Positions 25,522 through 36,795 of a DNA stretch of 64,000 nt are shown here, in pieces. Source of the DNA: Glossina fuscipes (lineage: Eukaryota > Arthropoda > Insecta > Diptera > Glossinidae); assembly GCF_014805625.2 (NCBI RefSeq), contig NW_023998415.1, positions 19,985,921 to 20,049,920 on the forward strand, given 5' to 3'. The notes under the pieces were generated by a model that was given only the letters and a program-made list of their open reading frames with translations, had not been told where the DNA came from and searched no databases. The position numbers and the translations under genes are program-made. The number at the start of each line of letters is the position of its first letter. The first letter of the stretch is position 1.

Positions 25522-26745
25522 AAGTTTGATTTTCCCAATGACAAATCGGTTGAAAAATTAGGTGGTCGCGATTCGACCACCGGTGCTAGAAAAGTATTTT
25601 TGCCTAATCTAAAGGCCGTAAGGAATAAAATTGCGTAAGTTCTGGTCTTTTTCGAAATTCGGATAAAAAAAAGGACCAAGAACTTAACAAATACAAGGTC
25701 TTCTCATTTTATAATTTAAAGCAATGCTAAGGGGTCAAAAGACATTACAGCACGCGAACGCGGGGGGTAAGAGAGAGAATCGGAAAGAGGAGCTCCTGCG
25801 AATCGAGGCGGTGGGTCTTTTATCCAAACTATTGGCGTCTTTTCTGAAGGCGCAGGTGCAGCTTTTGTACGTAAATCAGGTAATGCGACTGGATATGCAC
25901 GGGATAACCCAGAAAGTGCTTCGATCCTACGCAAAGCTGCTTTTCCTAAAAATGAGAGTAAATTAGATCTTAAGGCCACCATGGTTAAAGACCACGATAT
26001 ATTAAAAGCACTTGACGACGACAACAATAGAGGCAGTAGCGAAGAAGAGGACAAGACAGATTTGGATAAGTTCCCCATAAAGCTTAACGAGAATATGTTA
26101 ATTAAAGCGCCGTAAAGGCAGAATAATGGGATGGAGTTAAGTTTGATGCTAGATTTTATTTAGAAATCTTTTATTCTCCTACATTTTTATAACTTATTTT
26201 TTCATTGACGTACTTATTGCTTACAACCTGATTCTTACACATGTTTTTCCTTAATTCCTCCCCACCCCTCCTCTCCAAAATAGTCAAAGCCCTTTATCTA
26301 GATATACACAGAGTTTTGAGGAACTGTTGGCCACCTCGGAAACTCGGAATGTTTTTAATGCAAGTATGTACTGACGTTAATATTATTGAATTTAATTTTA
26401 AATCTCATATTAAACTTTATGCTTAAGCTTCCTGATACTTTGCCCCGTGTGGATGAAGACAATGACGTAAGAGAACATGATACAGAGTTTGGCTCATCTT
26501 TAACAGACATTATATAATAGCAAAACCTTTCATAAGTCGCATATGTTCAAAAAGTTAGAGGAAAGCCAAGTGGGACGTCTGCTACGGTTTAAATCAGGAA
26601 AAATTAAATTAGTATTAGGTGAAAGCTATTTCGACTTAAATATGGGCATGGAAACAGGTTTTCTACAAGAATCAATAGAGGGTAACGTAGCGGCGACATG
26701 ATAAATTTAGGTCCAGCGCCAACCGCCAACCGCCAAAAAACTATA
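25522..26745 (+). pseudogene. Pseudogene of RNA polymerase III subunit RPC4 (Polr3D), introns kept
   Basis: RPC4 is a subunit of RNA polymerase III that works with RPC5 in initiation and termination. Fragments in order are ARKVFLPNLKAVRNKI, RGGGSFIQTIGVFSEGAGAA, a long acidic stretch to KLNENMLIKAP, then MFLMQ joined to LPDTLP, then EESQVGRLLRFKSGKIKLVL and FDLNMGMETGFLQE. The last blocks match the conserved C-terminal RPC4 domain. Phase-compatible introns are 25635-25721 and 26112-26283, plus one ending near 26427. It is broken by an in-frame TAA at 25768-25770, a frameshift before KLGMFLMQ, stops near 26514-26519 with a frameshift, and a shift near the end. Retained introns mean a DNA-level copy, not a retrocopy. 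No start codon was identified. Confidence 0.75.
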
Positions 26746-26919
26746 GCCTTAAGTAGTTCATATTGTGTATTGAGTATATGTGTGTGAAAGGAATAGAATT
26801 TTATGTATATTTTAAAATTTTATAAACTTCTAAAGATAAAATTGTTCGACCTATGTTTTTCTAGTTATGGGCTTACTACTGCATATTATTTTTGCGCAGT
26901 CTCAGTACTTATTGGCACA

Positions 26920-27540
26920 TTAGAACGGCTTCGATATATATTGCCTGTGCAGGTTCAAAGCAAAGTTATAATCGATTGGATTAGCAAGCGCATGTTCATT
27001 GGCTTCATTCAGTTTTTCAAGAGTTATAAACGTTTTTGGCAATTCCTGGGCGAAGAAATGATTAATAGTAGTTAGACTGAAACAATTTACAACTAACCTT
27101 TTCCTTTTTAACTAAAGATTCTATGCGTTGCATTTGCTCTTCTTCTCTTCCCTCAGCCAATCGTAAGCTTTGCCTCCACGTACGCTTTAGTTGCCTCACA
27201 TTCTTTAGCTAAACGTAATTCACGTATTTTATTTATTTCGTTATTCCATTTTTCATTCTCTTGTAGACAACGATTGAATTCCTCCTCCTCCTCCTCCTCC
27301 TCTTCCTCCTCCTCTTGTTTTGGCGTTAATGCAATGTGATCCGTTGTTGTAGTCTTAGCAAATGCGTCGATTTTCTTTACGCACAAACATTTGCGTCTTA
27401 TAGTAATGGCCTAAGATAAGTCTTTGAAAATGTTTTACCGCATTCATATAAACCTGTAATTATTATGTAGACGGAATAGTTCATCAGGTCCCTTATGTTC
27501 TAATCCGTTCATCATCAACGCATAAGGCAGAGATAAAAAA
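26920..27540 (-). pseudogene. Pseudogene of mitochondrial ribosomal protein mRpS26, intron kept
   Basis: mS26 is a small-subunit mitoribosomal protein. The minus strand reads KGPDELFRLHNNYR, then TTDHIALTPKQ followed by a long Glu run, FNRCLQENEKWNNEINKIRE, AYVEAKL, RLAEGREEQMQRIESLVKKE. Across a 52-nt GT-AG intron (27046-27097) it continues ELPKTFITLEKLNEANEHAL, then NPIDYNFALNLHRQ to a TAA at 26920-26922. At least three frameshifts are needed to join these pieces (after NNYR, before TTDH, after YVEAKL). Homology rests on the family's charged coiled-coil middle and its FIT...L...DYNFA ending. It lies tail-to-tail with the RPC4 pseudogene, 175 bp away. Confidence 0.7.
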
Positions 27541-27853
27541 CAAAAGTTATTTGAATTTTAAACGAAATTGTACAATACTTGCTTTTAGTTAATAAAAGTC
27601 AACAATCATGTTCAATAACTGACAGTTGACATCATTACGGCGCGTAATAAAAATTTTTCCGGAGTGAAAGTGCAAATCTAATATAAGGCTAACAAGAACA
27701 GATTACAATTTCCATGATCTGCTTTAAAGACTTTACAAATAACGAATATTTATGTACTTTTATAAAAATTTATATGAATATGCAATGCATGTAATGTGTT
27801 CCATTAATCGATATACCAATGCATACAAATTTAAATTGCAAATGCAATAAATA

Positions 27854-29094
27854 TTAGTTTGGGGAAAAAGAAATCCATTATTTTTATATGAACTTCAGGA
27901 CTTTATTTAACATGCTTCGGATTGTCCGATTTGGGTCAAATATGCACCGTTTTGTTGTATGATTTGTTGCCATTTTAAAGGTAACTTCAAAATGCCTCTC
28001 TCTCTCGTAGAAGTCCTGGTCTCTATTTGCAAAAAACTCTAGTAGTCGATTTCCACAATCCTCCCTAGATTCCAATTTTTTATCATTAAAGAAATCTTGC
28101 AATGCAAGAAAAAGATGATAATCGCTTGGTAGTGCCAAGTCCGGACTGTATGGCGGATGCATTCCCAACCAACTTCCCAACCAAGCTCCCGAAGTTTCTG
28201 GCGAGTCACTGTAGATGTGTGTGGCCTAGCGTTGTCCTGATGGAACACGACACCTCTCTTGTTGGCCAATTCTGGCCGTTTCTGGTCAATCGCTATCTTC
28301 AAACGGTCCAGTTGTTGACAGTAGAGATCAGAATTTAGCGTTTGGCCATATGTAAGCAACTGATAATAAATACTCCCCTTCCAGTCCCAACAAATGCATA
28401 GCAAAACCTTCCTGGCCGTTTGAGGTGCTTCACCGCTCTTTGACCACGATTTCTCATTTCTCATCTCCAGTCACCATCCGTTTAGGAGAGAAATGGGTCT
28501 ATCTCGTTCCGTTTGGCCAAGGCTTCGCAGATGGAAATTCGATCCATCATGTTTTTTTCTGTTAATTGGTGTGGCATCCAAATATCGAGCTTCTTTTTGA
28601 ATCCAGCTTTGTGTAAATGGTTTAAAACTGTTTTATGGTCGATTTTTAGCTCCTTGGCGATGTTACGACTGCTAACATGCCGGTCAACTTCGATCATTTC
28701 TTCGATTTTATCGACATTTTCGACGACCGGCCTATCTGTGCGAGGTGCATTTTTAACATCAAAAATTCCTGAACGGAATCTACGAAACCAAAATTGCACA
28801 TAATTGGCTCTTACAGTATCGGAACCATAAACCCCATTCACAATTTTAGCCGCCTGGCTTGCATTTTCGCCTTTGTCAAAGAAAAACTGTAAAATGTGCC
28901 GAATTTTCTCTTTATTCACTTCCATTTTTAACACGCTGTAACTCACAACTGTATGCACCAAACAAAAACCGGGCAAAAGAATTTTTTTTTACTGCGGAAT
29001 GTACAGTATGTAAATGTATAGTATCGGAAATTGTTTGATCGATCAGTGCAGCCATCTACCGAAAAAATAATGGATTTCTTTTTCCCCAAACTAA
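27854..29094 (-). mobile_element. Full-length but inactive mariner transposon (1,241 bp)
   Basis: Inverted ends ttagtttggggaaaaagaaa... agree over about 31 bp without a mismatch and are flanked by TA at 27852-27853 and 29095-29096. The length and a minus-strand transposase fit an intact-size mariner. The unbroken TIRs suggest a more recent insertion than the other mariner relics in the window. Confidence 0.95.
27884..28925 (-). pseudogene. Mariner transposase, frameshifted
   Basis: It begins MEVNKEKIRHILQFFFDKG at 28925, with the N-terminal HTH region (ASQAAKIVNGVYG, SSRNIAKELKIDHKTVL) and the WMPHQLTEKN linker. The catalytic D,D34D blocks are GDEK, FHQDNARPHTS and PSDYHLF. Breaks: a frameshift after EIDPFLS near 28480; a stop and lost bases after GDEK; a 10-bp tandem duplication near 28166-28185 that shifts frame between GWEV and MHPPYSPDLA; an extra Leu codon before PSD; and a frameshift after DQDFYER. 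It cannot make transposase. Confidence 0.92.
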
Positions 29095-30849
29095 TATATA
29101 ATTTTGAATTTAGTCATTCAATTGTTTTAAACGGTGGGATGCGAGGCTCTATATAGACATTTACTTTGTAGTGAACAAGGAGATTAGAACCATTCCGTGA
29201 AGCCCGTCTATCTACGCTTCCCGAATTTCGGTGCTGCGATATATTCGTCCGAATGTCTACACATTGACATGAACATTAAATGTACACTTATTCAATAATA
29301 TTTCAGTCAAGTTCTACAAAATTTCAACTTTTTGGGTTCTTTTAAAAGAAATTTTTATGCGGTAACTTAACCAATTCTAAGACGAATTTCTCCTACTTCA
29401 CTGATGTCTGATTTTACTGAGTTTTGAGAAAGCATTTGGCGGTTGTTTTTTATATACGTGTATGAGAAAAATATGACATGCATAGAACTATAGGGAACGG
29501 TATCGTGTACGTACATCAAAATCAGTCGAAAAAGGAAAGTGAGTGCTTTACGATAACAATTAGTTACTTATAAAGAAGTTTTTCCTCGATTTGACCCCCC
29601 AAAATTCTCTCACGATAATTTGGTTAATTGTTTTCGCATGCGATAAAAAAGTGATGGTTGAATGCTTCTTTTCCCTATAATTTGAAAACGCGTGCTCTGA
29701 TTTTCCCAGGTTTTTTTTTTTTTTTTTGTTTGCAAAAACTACAAGCATAGGTTGCAAGGCGCGGGGCGATCGTCTTTTTGTGCAGCGGCGTTTTATCGAA
29801 ATACGTTGATGTTAGTTTACTTCGCCTTTTCGGCTATGCTTAGATGTTTTACAAAACAATTACGAAACAATTTCTTTTATTTGTATTTGCATTGTATTTA
29901 TTAAAAGTTTATATCCACAATGCTTTTTATATCATATCTGTACGAGTTAGCATCTGGTGAAAGTTGCTCTGTGACATAACACAATTCTTCAGAATTTGTC
30001 TCTTCGTTAGACAAGCTTCCTTTAGTTAGACAAGCAAATGAGATCTCATGGATGTATTAAGCACGAAGCAGTTTGTAATCTGCTCAATATAGCTAATATA
30101 TGCCCCGAACTGGCAGAATTAGATGCTTTCTATTGTAACGCCATCACTGTACAGTGTTCTTTATTTTCATTTTAGCTTCGAGTATTGTCGTTGTTGATAT
30201 TGGTGCTGTTATTATCGTTTATGCCATCGCTTTGTTGTTGATGTTATTACTACCTGCGCTTACATGGGTTGGTATTGCTATTATTGTTGCTGCTTCGTTG
30301 TTACTGCTGTTGCTCTTGTTAGTTCATATATGATCGTTGAGTATGTGTATTTATTTATTTATGCACATGTGATTGCGTTCTTGTGTGTTGCTTTGGCATA
30401 CATCTTCTTGTTGTTCTTGCTGTTTCTTTATTCGTATCGTTATTGCATTAGTTCGTATTGCTAAAGATGTTGTTGCGGCCACTTACTCCGCCCAATTTCA
30501 AATGAACGCTACAATTTCCTCTCCGATTGAGAGAAAGTGACGTAAGTCTTCGCTAGATTGGGAAAACCGAGAGCAAATTACCTGCATTGCAATTCGGCAT
30601 GGCAGTACTTTATTCCTTTATCATCGACTGGGGCGACTGAACGCAACTAATTACGTAAAAGAAGAAGGAAAGAACCAAAAAAAAAAAAAAAAAAGATGGA
30701 AAAGGATTCTCTCCTTACCGACGTAGAATGTTTTTTGACTTTAAGCTAAATTTCATACAAGGTTATAACAACTGCTTGCCGTGCTCTTACGCATTTCTTT
30801 GATTTTTCACAAACAATTTTCAATTTGTTGAATATTCTTTACGCAATGC

Positions 30850-30921
30850 GTTTGAGTGGCCGAGTAGGTAAGGACCCCAACTGGCAAATCAGTGTTTTCG
30901 GGATCAAATCTCAATGCGGTA
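30850..30921 (+). pseudogene. tRNA-like sequence, degenerate (pseudo-tRNA or SINE head)
   Basis: A box A-like tggccgagtagg (30857-30868) and a weaker box B-like ggatcaaatct (30901-30911) are 44 nt apart, the spacing of a 72-nt tRNA. The acceptor and anticodon stems do not pair well, so it is not a working tRNA. A second box A-like stretch (tgctcagttggta) occurs near 30950 without box B. Confidence 0.3.
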
Positions 30922-31829
30922 GAGTTTAGTTTAGTAGTTGATTATGGCGAGTGCTCAGTTGGTAAAGACATCGCACTTACCGATTAGGTATATATCCAGT
31001 ACGATGCAGCAGCTGTTTCCTTATCTTTTTCTATCTGTCACCGTATTAATCGGTTGGGCGACATCTCTGGAGCGATTGGTTATAAAATACACAAAAGTAG
31101 ACGCTAAGCTGATAAGTATAGTTCTTCCATAATCTGAAACTACATGAATGATAACGGACATGCATAGATGCATAAACCTCATGAATGATGCCCAAATTTA
31201 GAAGGATGACCAATTTGGCCTTTGTTTTCCTTCTTCGACTGATATCGATTTTCATATATGATAGCGTTCACTGTCGTCCGATGACATCATTTTTTTCCTT
31301 TTATGTATACAAAGCAACCATCAAATGCTTTGTTAAAACTCACTAAGATCAGACAGCTGTAAGTAATACAGCTTTTTGGATAAAGTCGCTTTGGAAGATT
31401 TACGTCAACAAGTAAACGGCTACAGCTAATCCGTATGTAAAAATTCGGTTTAATGTGCCGCAACAACGTTTTATGCTATGTGATGGAAAAAGATAATCGG
31501 GAATCGTAAAAAAGGATCTATATGAGACGGAGACGCGGCGAAGACGACTCTACGGAATGATTCGAATCTCCTTATGTTATAATGATTTTCAATGGTCGTG
31601 TTTTCAAATCTCGTGTTCAATAAAGTTGATAGCCTCAGATGCTTGTCCATCATATTTAGTCTTTATATAGGTATAGGAATACTATGGCTAGAGCCATTGG
31701 TGTATATAAAGCTTAGCATTATATGCAGGTTTCAAAGACCTATTCATTTTTAAGGTCACTCACTAGTGCATAGAGGAGCGTAAGAGTATATATAAGATAA
31801 GAAAAAAGAGAAAAATTTTAATTTTTAAA

Positions 31830-32110
31830 TTTATCTGTCCCTTTGACCATATAATTTTTCTATTTAATCTATAGGTCGCAATTAATAAGATGTTGTGACA
31901 GAGTGTGGCACACTAACGTGTACTGGCCGAAGGACAAGTGCTATTGAAAATAGATTTGTTCGAGCCCCGTTTACAATCAATCGCCAAAAAACGTGTTATT
32001 TTGAAATAGTTGTCATATGAAAAAAATTCGGAATTTTCAAAACTCCTTGACAAAAATTGCTTAGTGTTAATATTTGGCCGCCCCACTCCCTGACATAAAA
32101 GCTACGGGCT
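31830..32110 (-). repeat. Mini-me-like dispersed repeat
   Basis: It contains a GTCY remnant (tctgtccctttg), then acgtgtactggccgaagg and gtgctattgaaaatagat, matching the sequence next to the perfect inverted repeat near position 1060. Confidence 0.5.
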
Positions 32111-32728
32111 CCTATCTTAAAAAAAAGAGAGCCTTTATACAACAAAAAAAATTTAATTTTTAACATAGCAGTAATTTGAGTCCCATATGAAGCTTCTTAT
32201 GGAAAGTAAGCTTTTTATATAAGAAAAAAGACCAACCAATGACGAGAATCGACGAAGATTAATAAGATATTTATTTAGCGAGAAAATTATATTTAGATTG
32301 TGGAAGTTTGCCCGAGTTTTGAGTTACATACATAAAAGATCTTTCATAACCAAGTTGTGCTTACGCATGAGGTCATTTATATAATTGAATAATGACAATA
32401 GATAAAGAATTGTAGTAGACGTGTGGTAGATGTGTGGGCGTTTAATAGTTCAGTTGGACTGACTATAACGTTTTCTTTTTCCTATTCGTGTAAACAAAAC
32501 AGCCGCGGTCCATATCACTGCACTATGAGTGCAGAGATCACAATTAAACTGGCTTGCCATTGGGCATATATTTTTACTCACTTTGAATCAATTTTTCCAT
32601 CGAATTGAAATAAAAGATGTTTGAATTTTTTTTTTTTTTTTTAATAAGTTTTATTAATTTTTTTGGGGGTTTTTTTTCTCAGTTTTTCAGTTTTTCACTT
32701 ATATTCAAATATTTACCATCATCATCAT

Positions 32729-32759
<31 letters not shown>

Positions 32760-35338
32760 ATATATATACATATATATAATGTATACATATAATATACATA
32801 TATATAATGTATTTATGCATATATATATATATGTAATGTGTTTTTCTGTCAAAGTATAGGTTTTTTTTTTTTTATATACTCGTATGTATGTGTATGTAGT
32901 TATTTTTATTTATTTCATGTATTTGTATTTGTATTTATATAATATGTTAATATGTTTTAAGTATTTTGTTGTTGTTGTTGTTGTTGTTGTTGTTGCTGTT
33001 GTTGTTAGTGTTACTGTTTTAGTTTCATTTTTGTTGTTTTCATGTATATTTTTTAAATTATATCCATATGAGAATGTTCACTTTCAGTTTTAATGCGATC
33101 AAGTCGATGAACGTGTATGTATATGTGTTTAATGGTGATGAAATATCAAGTAAGTATATGTATACGTATGAATGTTTGTATAGATATAGGTAAATATCAT
33201 TGTACTCTACACTAGGAATAGTAATGATTTTTTACCTGGGGTGTTCCAAAATGAACTGATATCAAAATATATTTATAAAATTAAACGCACACGAACAACC
33301 AAAATTGGAACGAACATTTGTTAAGTTATTGTACATCACTGCTTTCTAGTAGAGCGCAAATATACACATTTTTTTCTATCAATTATCAAGGAAATGAGAA
33401 GAAAGCAAAAATATACTCGTATTCGGGTCGCGGATGGTATCCTCTTTAAATCGCATCATTACGAAATTTTGTACGATATTTGACTACAGTGACTTGAGTG
33501 GCGATCACTGCCCACTGCCTATAAATGTATCGTATAAATCGAATATCGTAAATATTGCATTTCAATTCATCTTTTCATTATAGGCCTTTAGTATAAATCA
33601 AAAATCGTATATATATACATACACATGTACGTTTATTTGTTTTTGTTTTCGTTTTTATTCACTTTAATTAGGAATTATATGTGCGAAGTATTCATCCGAA
33701 CTCAATTCATTTTTCAACTTAACACGGGAAAGAGGGACAGATTTAATAGCACCGTAAATGAGTAAAAAGTCTAGGCCATCATTTAACTAGAATGGGCCAA
33801 TGTTCGGACTCGTAATTCAAATCCGTTGGTTTTTAAATTTTAACTACGAAAGAACAGATGAACAAGTTTGGATTAGTGCCAGCCATCTAGACTTTGTATC
33901 GTTTTGATCGTTTAAATTAATGGAAAATAGGTAAGCAATTTTTGGAGTATTGTAATGTATTTTTTCAGACTAAATTTTTGGGAAGAAAGAAGTGGTGTAC
34001 AGAGATAGACATAAATTCTGGCACGTATTCATTTCGATCATAAATGTGTATGCTTTATAAGCGTTTTGCAAGTGATTGGAAAAATCTTTCATAAGTGCTT
34101 TGTTGGCATATGCCACCACTGGAAGCATTGAGCGTTTGAAGTAATTTTTTTAGTTTGACTTGAGGCCAAAGATATCAGAAGAAGAAGTTTCCTAATCAAA
34201 ATTTTGTGTCTGTGTGTGTGTTTGGTTTTTTTTTTTTTAAACAGCTTTAAGATCGTTTTTAACGAATGGACAAATGAACCGACAAAAGCGAACTGAATTG
34301 CTTACACTCAAATCAAATCGGTCCGAATAGTGTATGCATAGAGTTTTGTGGAATCTCGAAACTATACTTCATTTATCGTTAGGAAGGATGTAACAAACGC
34401 GTTTTTAAGAATGCGTTTTTCTTAGCAAATTTTATTTATTAAATTTCAGTTCAGTCGATGGTGGTGGGACACCCTTTTATGAAAATGAAATTGAAATTGA
34501 AATTGAAATTGAAATTGCAGTTTCTTCAGTAGTGTTATCAATGAAAACGGGAAAGAGAAATGAAATGAAGTTAGGAGTGGAAATATGGGTAGAGAGAGAG
34601 AGAGAGAGACGATTTTGTATGATTGAACTGATAATAGTTTTTAGAAAAGTTTTTCGTTTAGTTTCTTGTTTTCTTTTTAAGCAATTTTTTCCTTATTTTG
34701 TTTTTGTGTTTTTATTATTGATTTCATTTTCTCATATTCCTTGTATCAGTCAATATTTTATGTGAATTTTATTTCCTTTAGTTTACTTTTATTGATTTCG
34801 TGATTTAATTTTTTATTTATATTTATTCTTTTTCTTAATATTATTTGCAGTTTATAAGAGTTTTACTTGTTTTCCGTTTTCTCTCCTTCTTCTTGAGATT
34901 CTATTTAAAATTCTTTTTCTCGAATTTGTTTTTAAACTTTACCATTTTTTAAGATATATTGCATTTTTTACACATATCTTTAATATTTCTTTAATGTACA
35001 ATTACTAAAATTACGCTTGTCATCTTATCATCGAAAGCAGGTTTTCCGCAAAACACTTTGTCTCTCTGAACCTGCCTTCCTTTTTCTTGTCCTCGTGCCG
35101 CTCGATCGTCTCCGCCCCAAAATTATTTTTAATTTAGATATTACACAACTTTAGTTACGCTTAATTCTTTTCTTTCTCATTTCATTTAGTTTATACTTAA
35201 GATTTATATTGGTGACTAAAACTAAATACTAAAGTAATTTTCCCATTTTTTTTTTTTTTTTCCTTTTTATTTACTTGCTTTTCTTGGGAATTTTTTTTTT
35301 TTTTGCTTAAAATATTTAGTTTTCTTTAATAGTTATTG

Positions 35339-35395
<57 letters not shown>

Positions 35396-35540
35396 TTATT
35401 TTTTTTTTTTTTTGTTTTTTTTTCTGTTATTTTATGATAAAAATTTTCAAATATTTTTCGAATACACAAAATCATTATTTCGCTTTCCTTCTTTTAGCTA
35501 TTTATAGCGATTTATTTTCTCTATTATTGACTGGTGATGA

Positions 35541-35613
35541 AGGGCGGTGGAAGGAGCGGTGGAGCGGGGGAGGGGGCGATGGGGCGAGGGGGCGAGGGGG
35601 CGAGGGGGGGGAG
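35541..35613 (+). repeat. G-rich island with (GGGGCGA)-type repeats
   Basis: About 73 bp of G-runs (gggggaggggg, three units close to gggggcga) stands out from the A/T-rich surroundings. Four or more G-tracts with short loops could form a G-quadruplex on the plus strand. Confidence 0.75.
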
Positions 35614-35807
35614 GATTGACTTTTGAATACGATATTTTTTTTTTGCCTTCTTTCGTAGGGTGTTCAGAGTGAGTGTTAAGAGTGTTTATATTTTCTAACA
35701 TTTAATAATGGGGCTTCTTATTGTGAAAGCTCGTCTCTCTTACTTACTAAAACTTAAAAGTTAACAGTTTTCCATTTACAGTTTAGAGAATTACTTGTTC
35801 TCTTCTC

Positions 35808-35854
<47 letters not shown>

Positions 35855-36672
35855 NNNNNNNNNNNNNNNNNNNNNNNNNNNNNNNNNNNNNNNNNNNNNN
35901 NNNNNNNNNNNNNNNNNNNNNNNNNNNNNNNNNNNNNNNNNNNNNNNNNNNNNNNNNNNNNNNNNNNNNNNNNNNNNNNNNNNNNNNNNNNNNNNNNNNN
36001 NNNNNNNNNNNNNNNNNNNNNNNNNNNNNNNNNNNNNNNNNNNNNNNNNNNNNNNNNNNNNNNNNNNNNNNNNNNNNNNNNNNNNNNNNNNNNNNNNNNN
36101 NNNNNNNNNNNNNNNNNNNNNNNNNNNNNNNNNNNNNNNNNNNNNNNNNNNNNNNNNNNNNNNNNNNNNNNNNNNNNNNNNNNNNNNNNNNNNNNNNNNN
36201 NNNNNNNNNNNNNNNNNNNNNNNNNNNNNNNNNNNNNNNNNNNNNNNNNNNNNNNNNNNNNNNNNNNNNNNNNNNNNNNNNNNNNNNNNNNNNNNNNNNN
36301 NNNNNNNNNNNNNNNNNNNNNNNNNNNNNNNNNNNNNNNNNNNNNNNNNNNNNNNNNNNNNNNNNNNNNNNNNNNNNNNNNNNNNNNNNNNNNNNNNNNN
36401 NNNNNNNNNNNNNNNNNNNNNNNNNNNNNNNNNNNNNNNNNNNNNNNNNNNNNNNNNNNNNNNNNNNNNNNNNNNNNNNNNNNNNNNNNNNNNNNNNNNN
36501 NNNNNNNNNNNNNNNNNNNNNNNNNNNNNNNNNNNNNNNNNNNNNNNNNNNNNNNNNNNNNNNNNNNNNNNNNNNNNNNNNNNNNNNNNNNNNNNNNNNN
36601 NNNNNNNNNNNNNNNNNNNNNNNNNNNNNNNNNNNNNNNNNNNNNNNNNNNNNNNNNNNNNNNNNNNNNNNN
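35855..36672. other. Assembly gap (818 N)
   Basis: It is a run of undetermined bases directly after a (TAA)n microsatellite, which probably broke the assembly. Its true length is unknown. Confidence 1.
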
Positions 36673-36760
36673 CGATTCGCCTGTGATAGATATATTAATA
36701 ACGGTACATATGTTTTAAATATTAAAGTTTTGTATGTTTGTTTGAAAAGCACGTTGACAG

Positions 36761-36795
<35 letters not shown>

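Larger units (their letters stand above)
29097..35854. other. Intergenic DNA, simple repeats, no gene recognised
   Basis: It includes a tRNA-like relic (30850-30921), a mini-me-like repeat (31830-32110), (TA)n near 32731-32835, (TTG)n near 32968-33004, (GAAATT)n near 34487-34517, (GA)n near 34593-34609, (TA)n near 35344-35390, a G-rich island (35541-35613) and (TAA)n running into the gap. No protein-like frame was identified. Confidence 0.65.

Noticed and set aside
25716..26078. 120-codon minus-strand frame
   Set aside because: It lies antisense to the RPC4 pseudogene, whose plus-strand frame has clear family similarity.
26803..27075. 90-codon plus-strand frame
   Set aside because: It is antisense to the mRpS26 pseudogene exon.
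28513..28803. 96-codon plus-strand frame
   Set aside because: Antisense shadow of the mariner transposase.
35754..36752. Long open frames across the N run
   Set aside because: They exist only because undetermined bases do not give stop codons.
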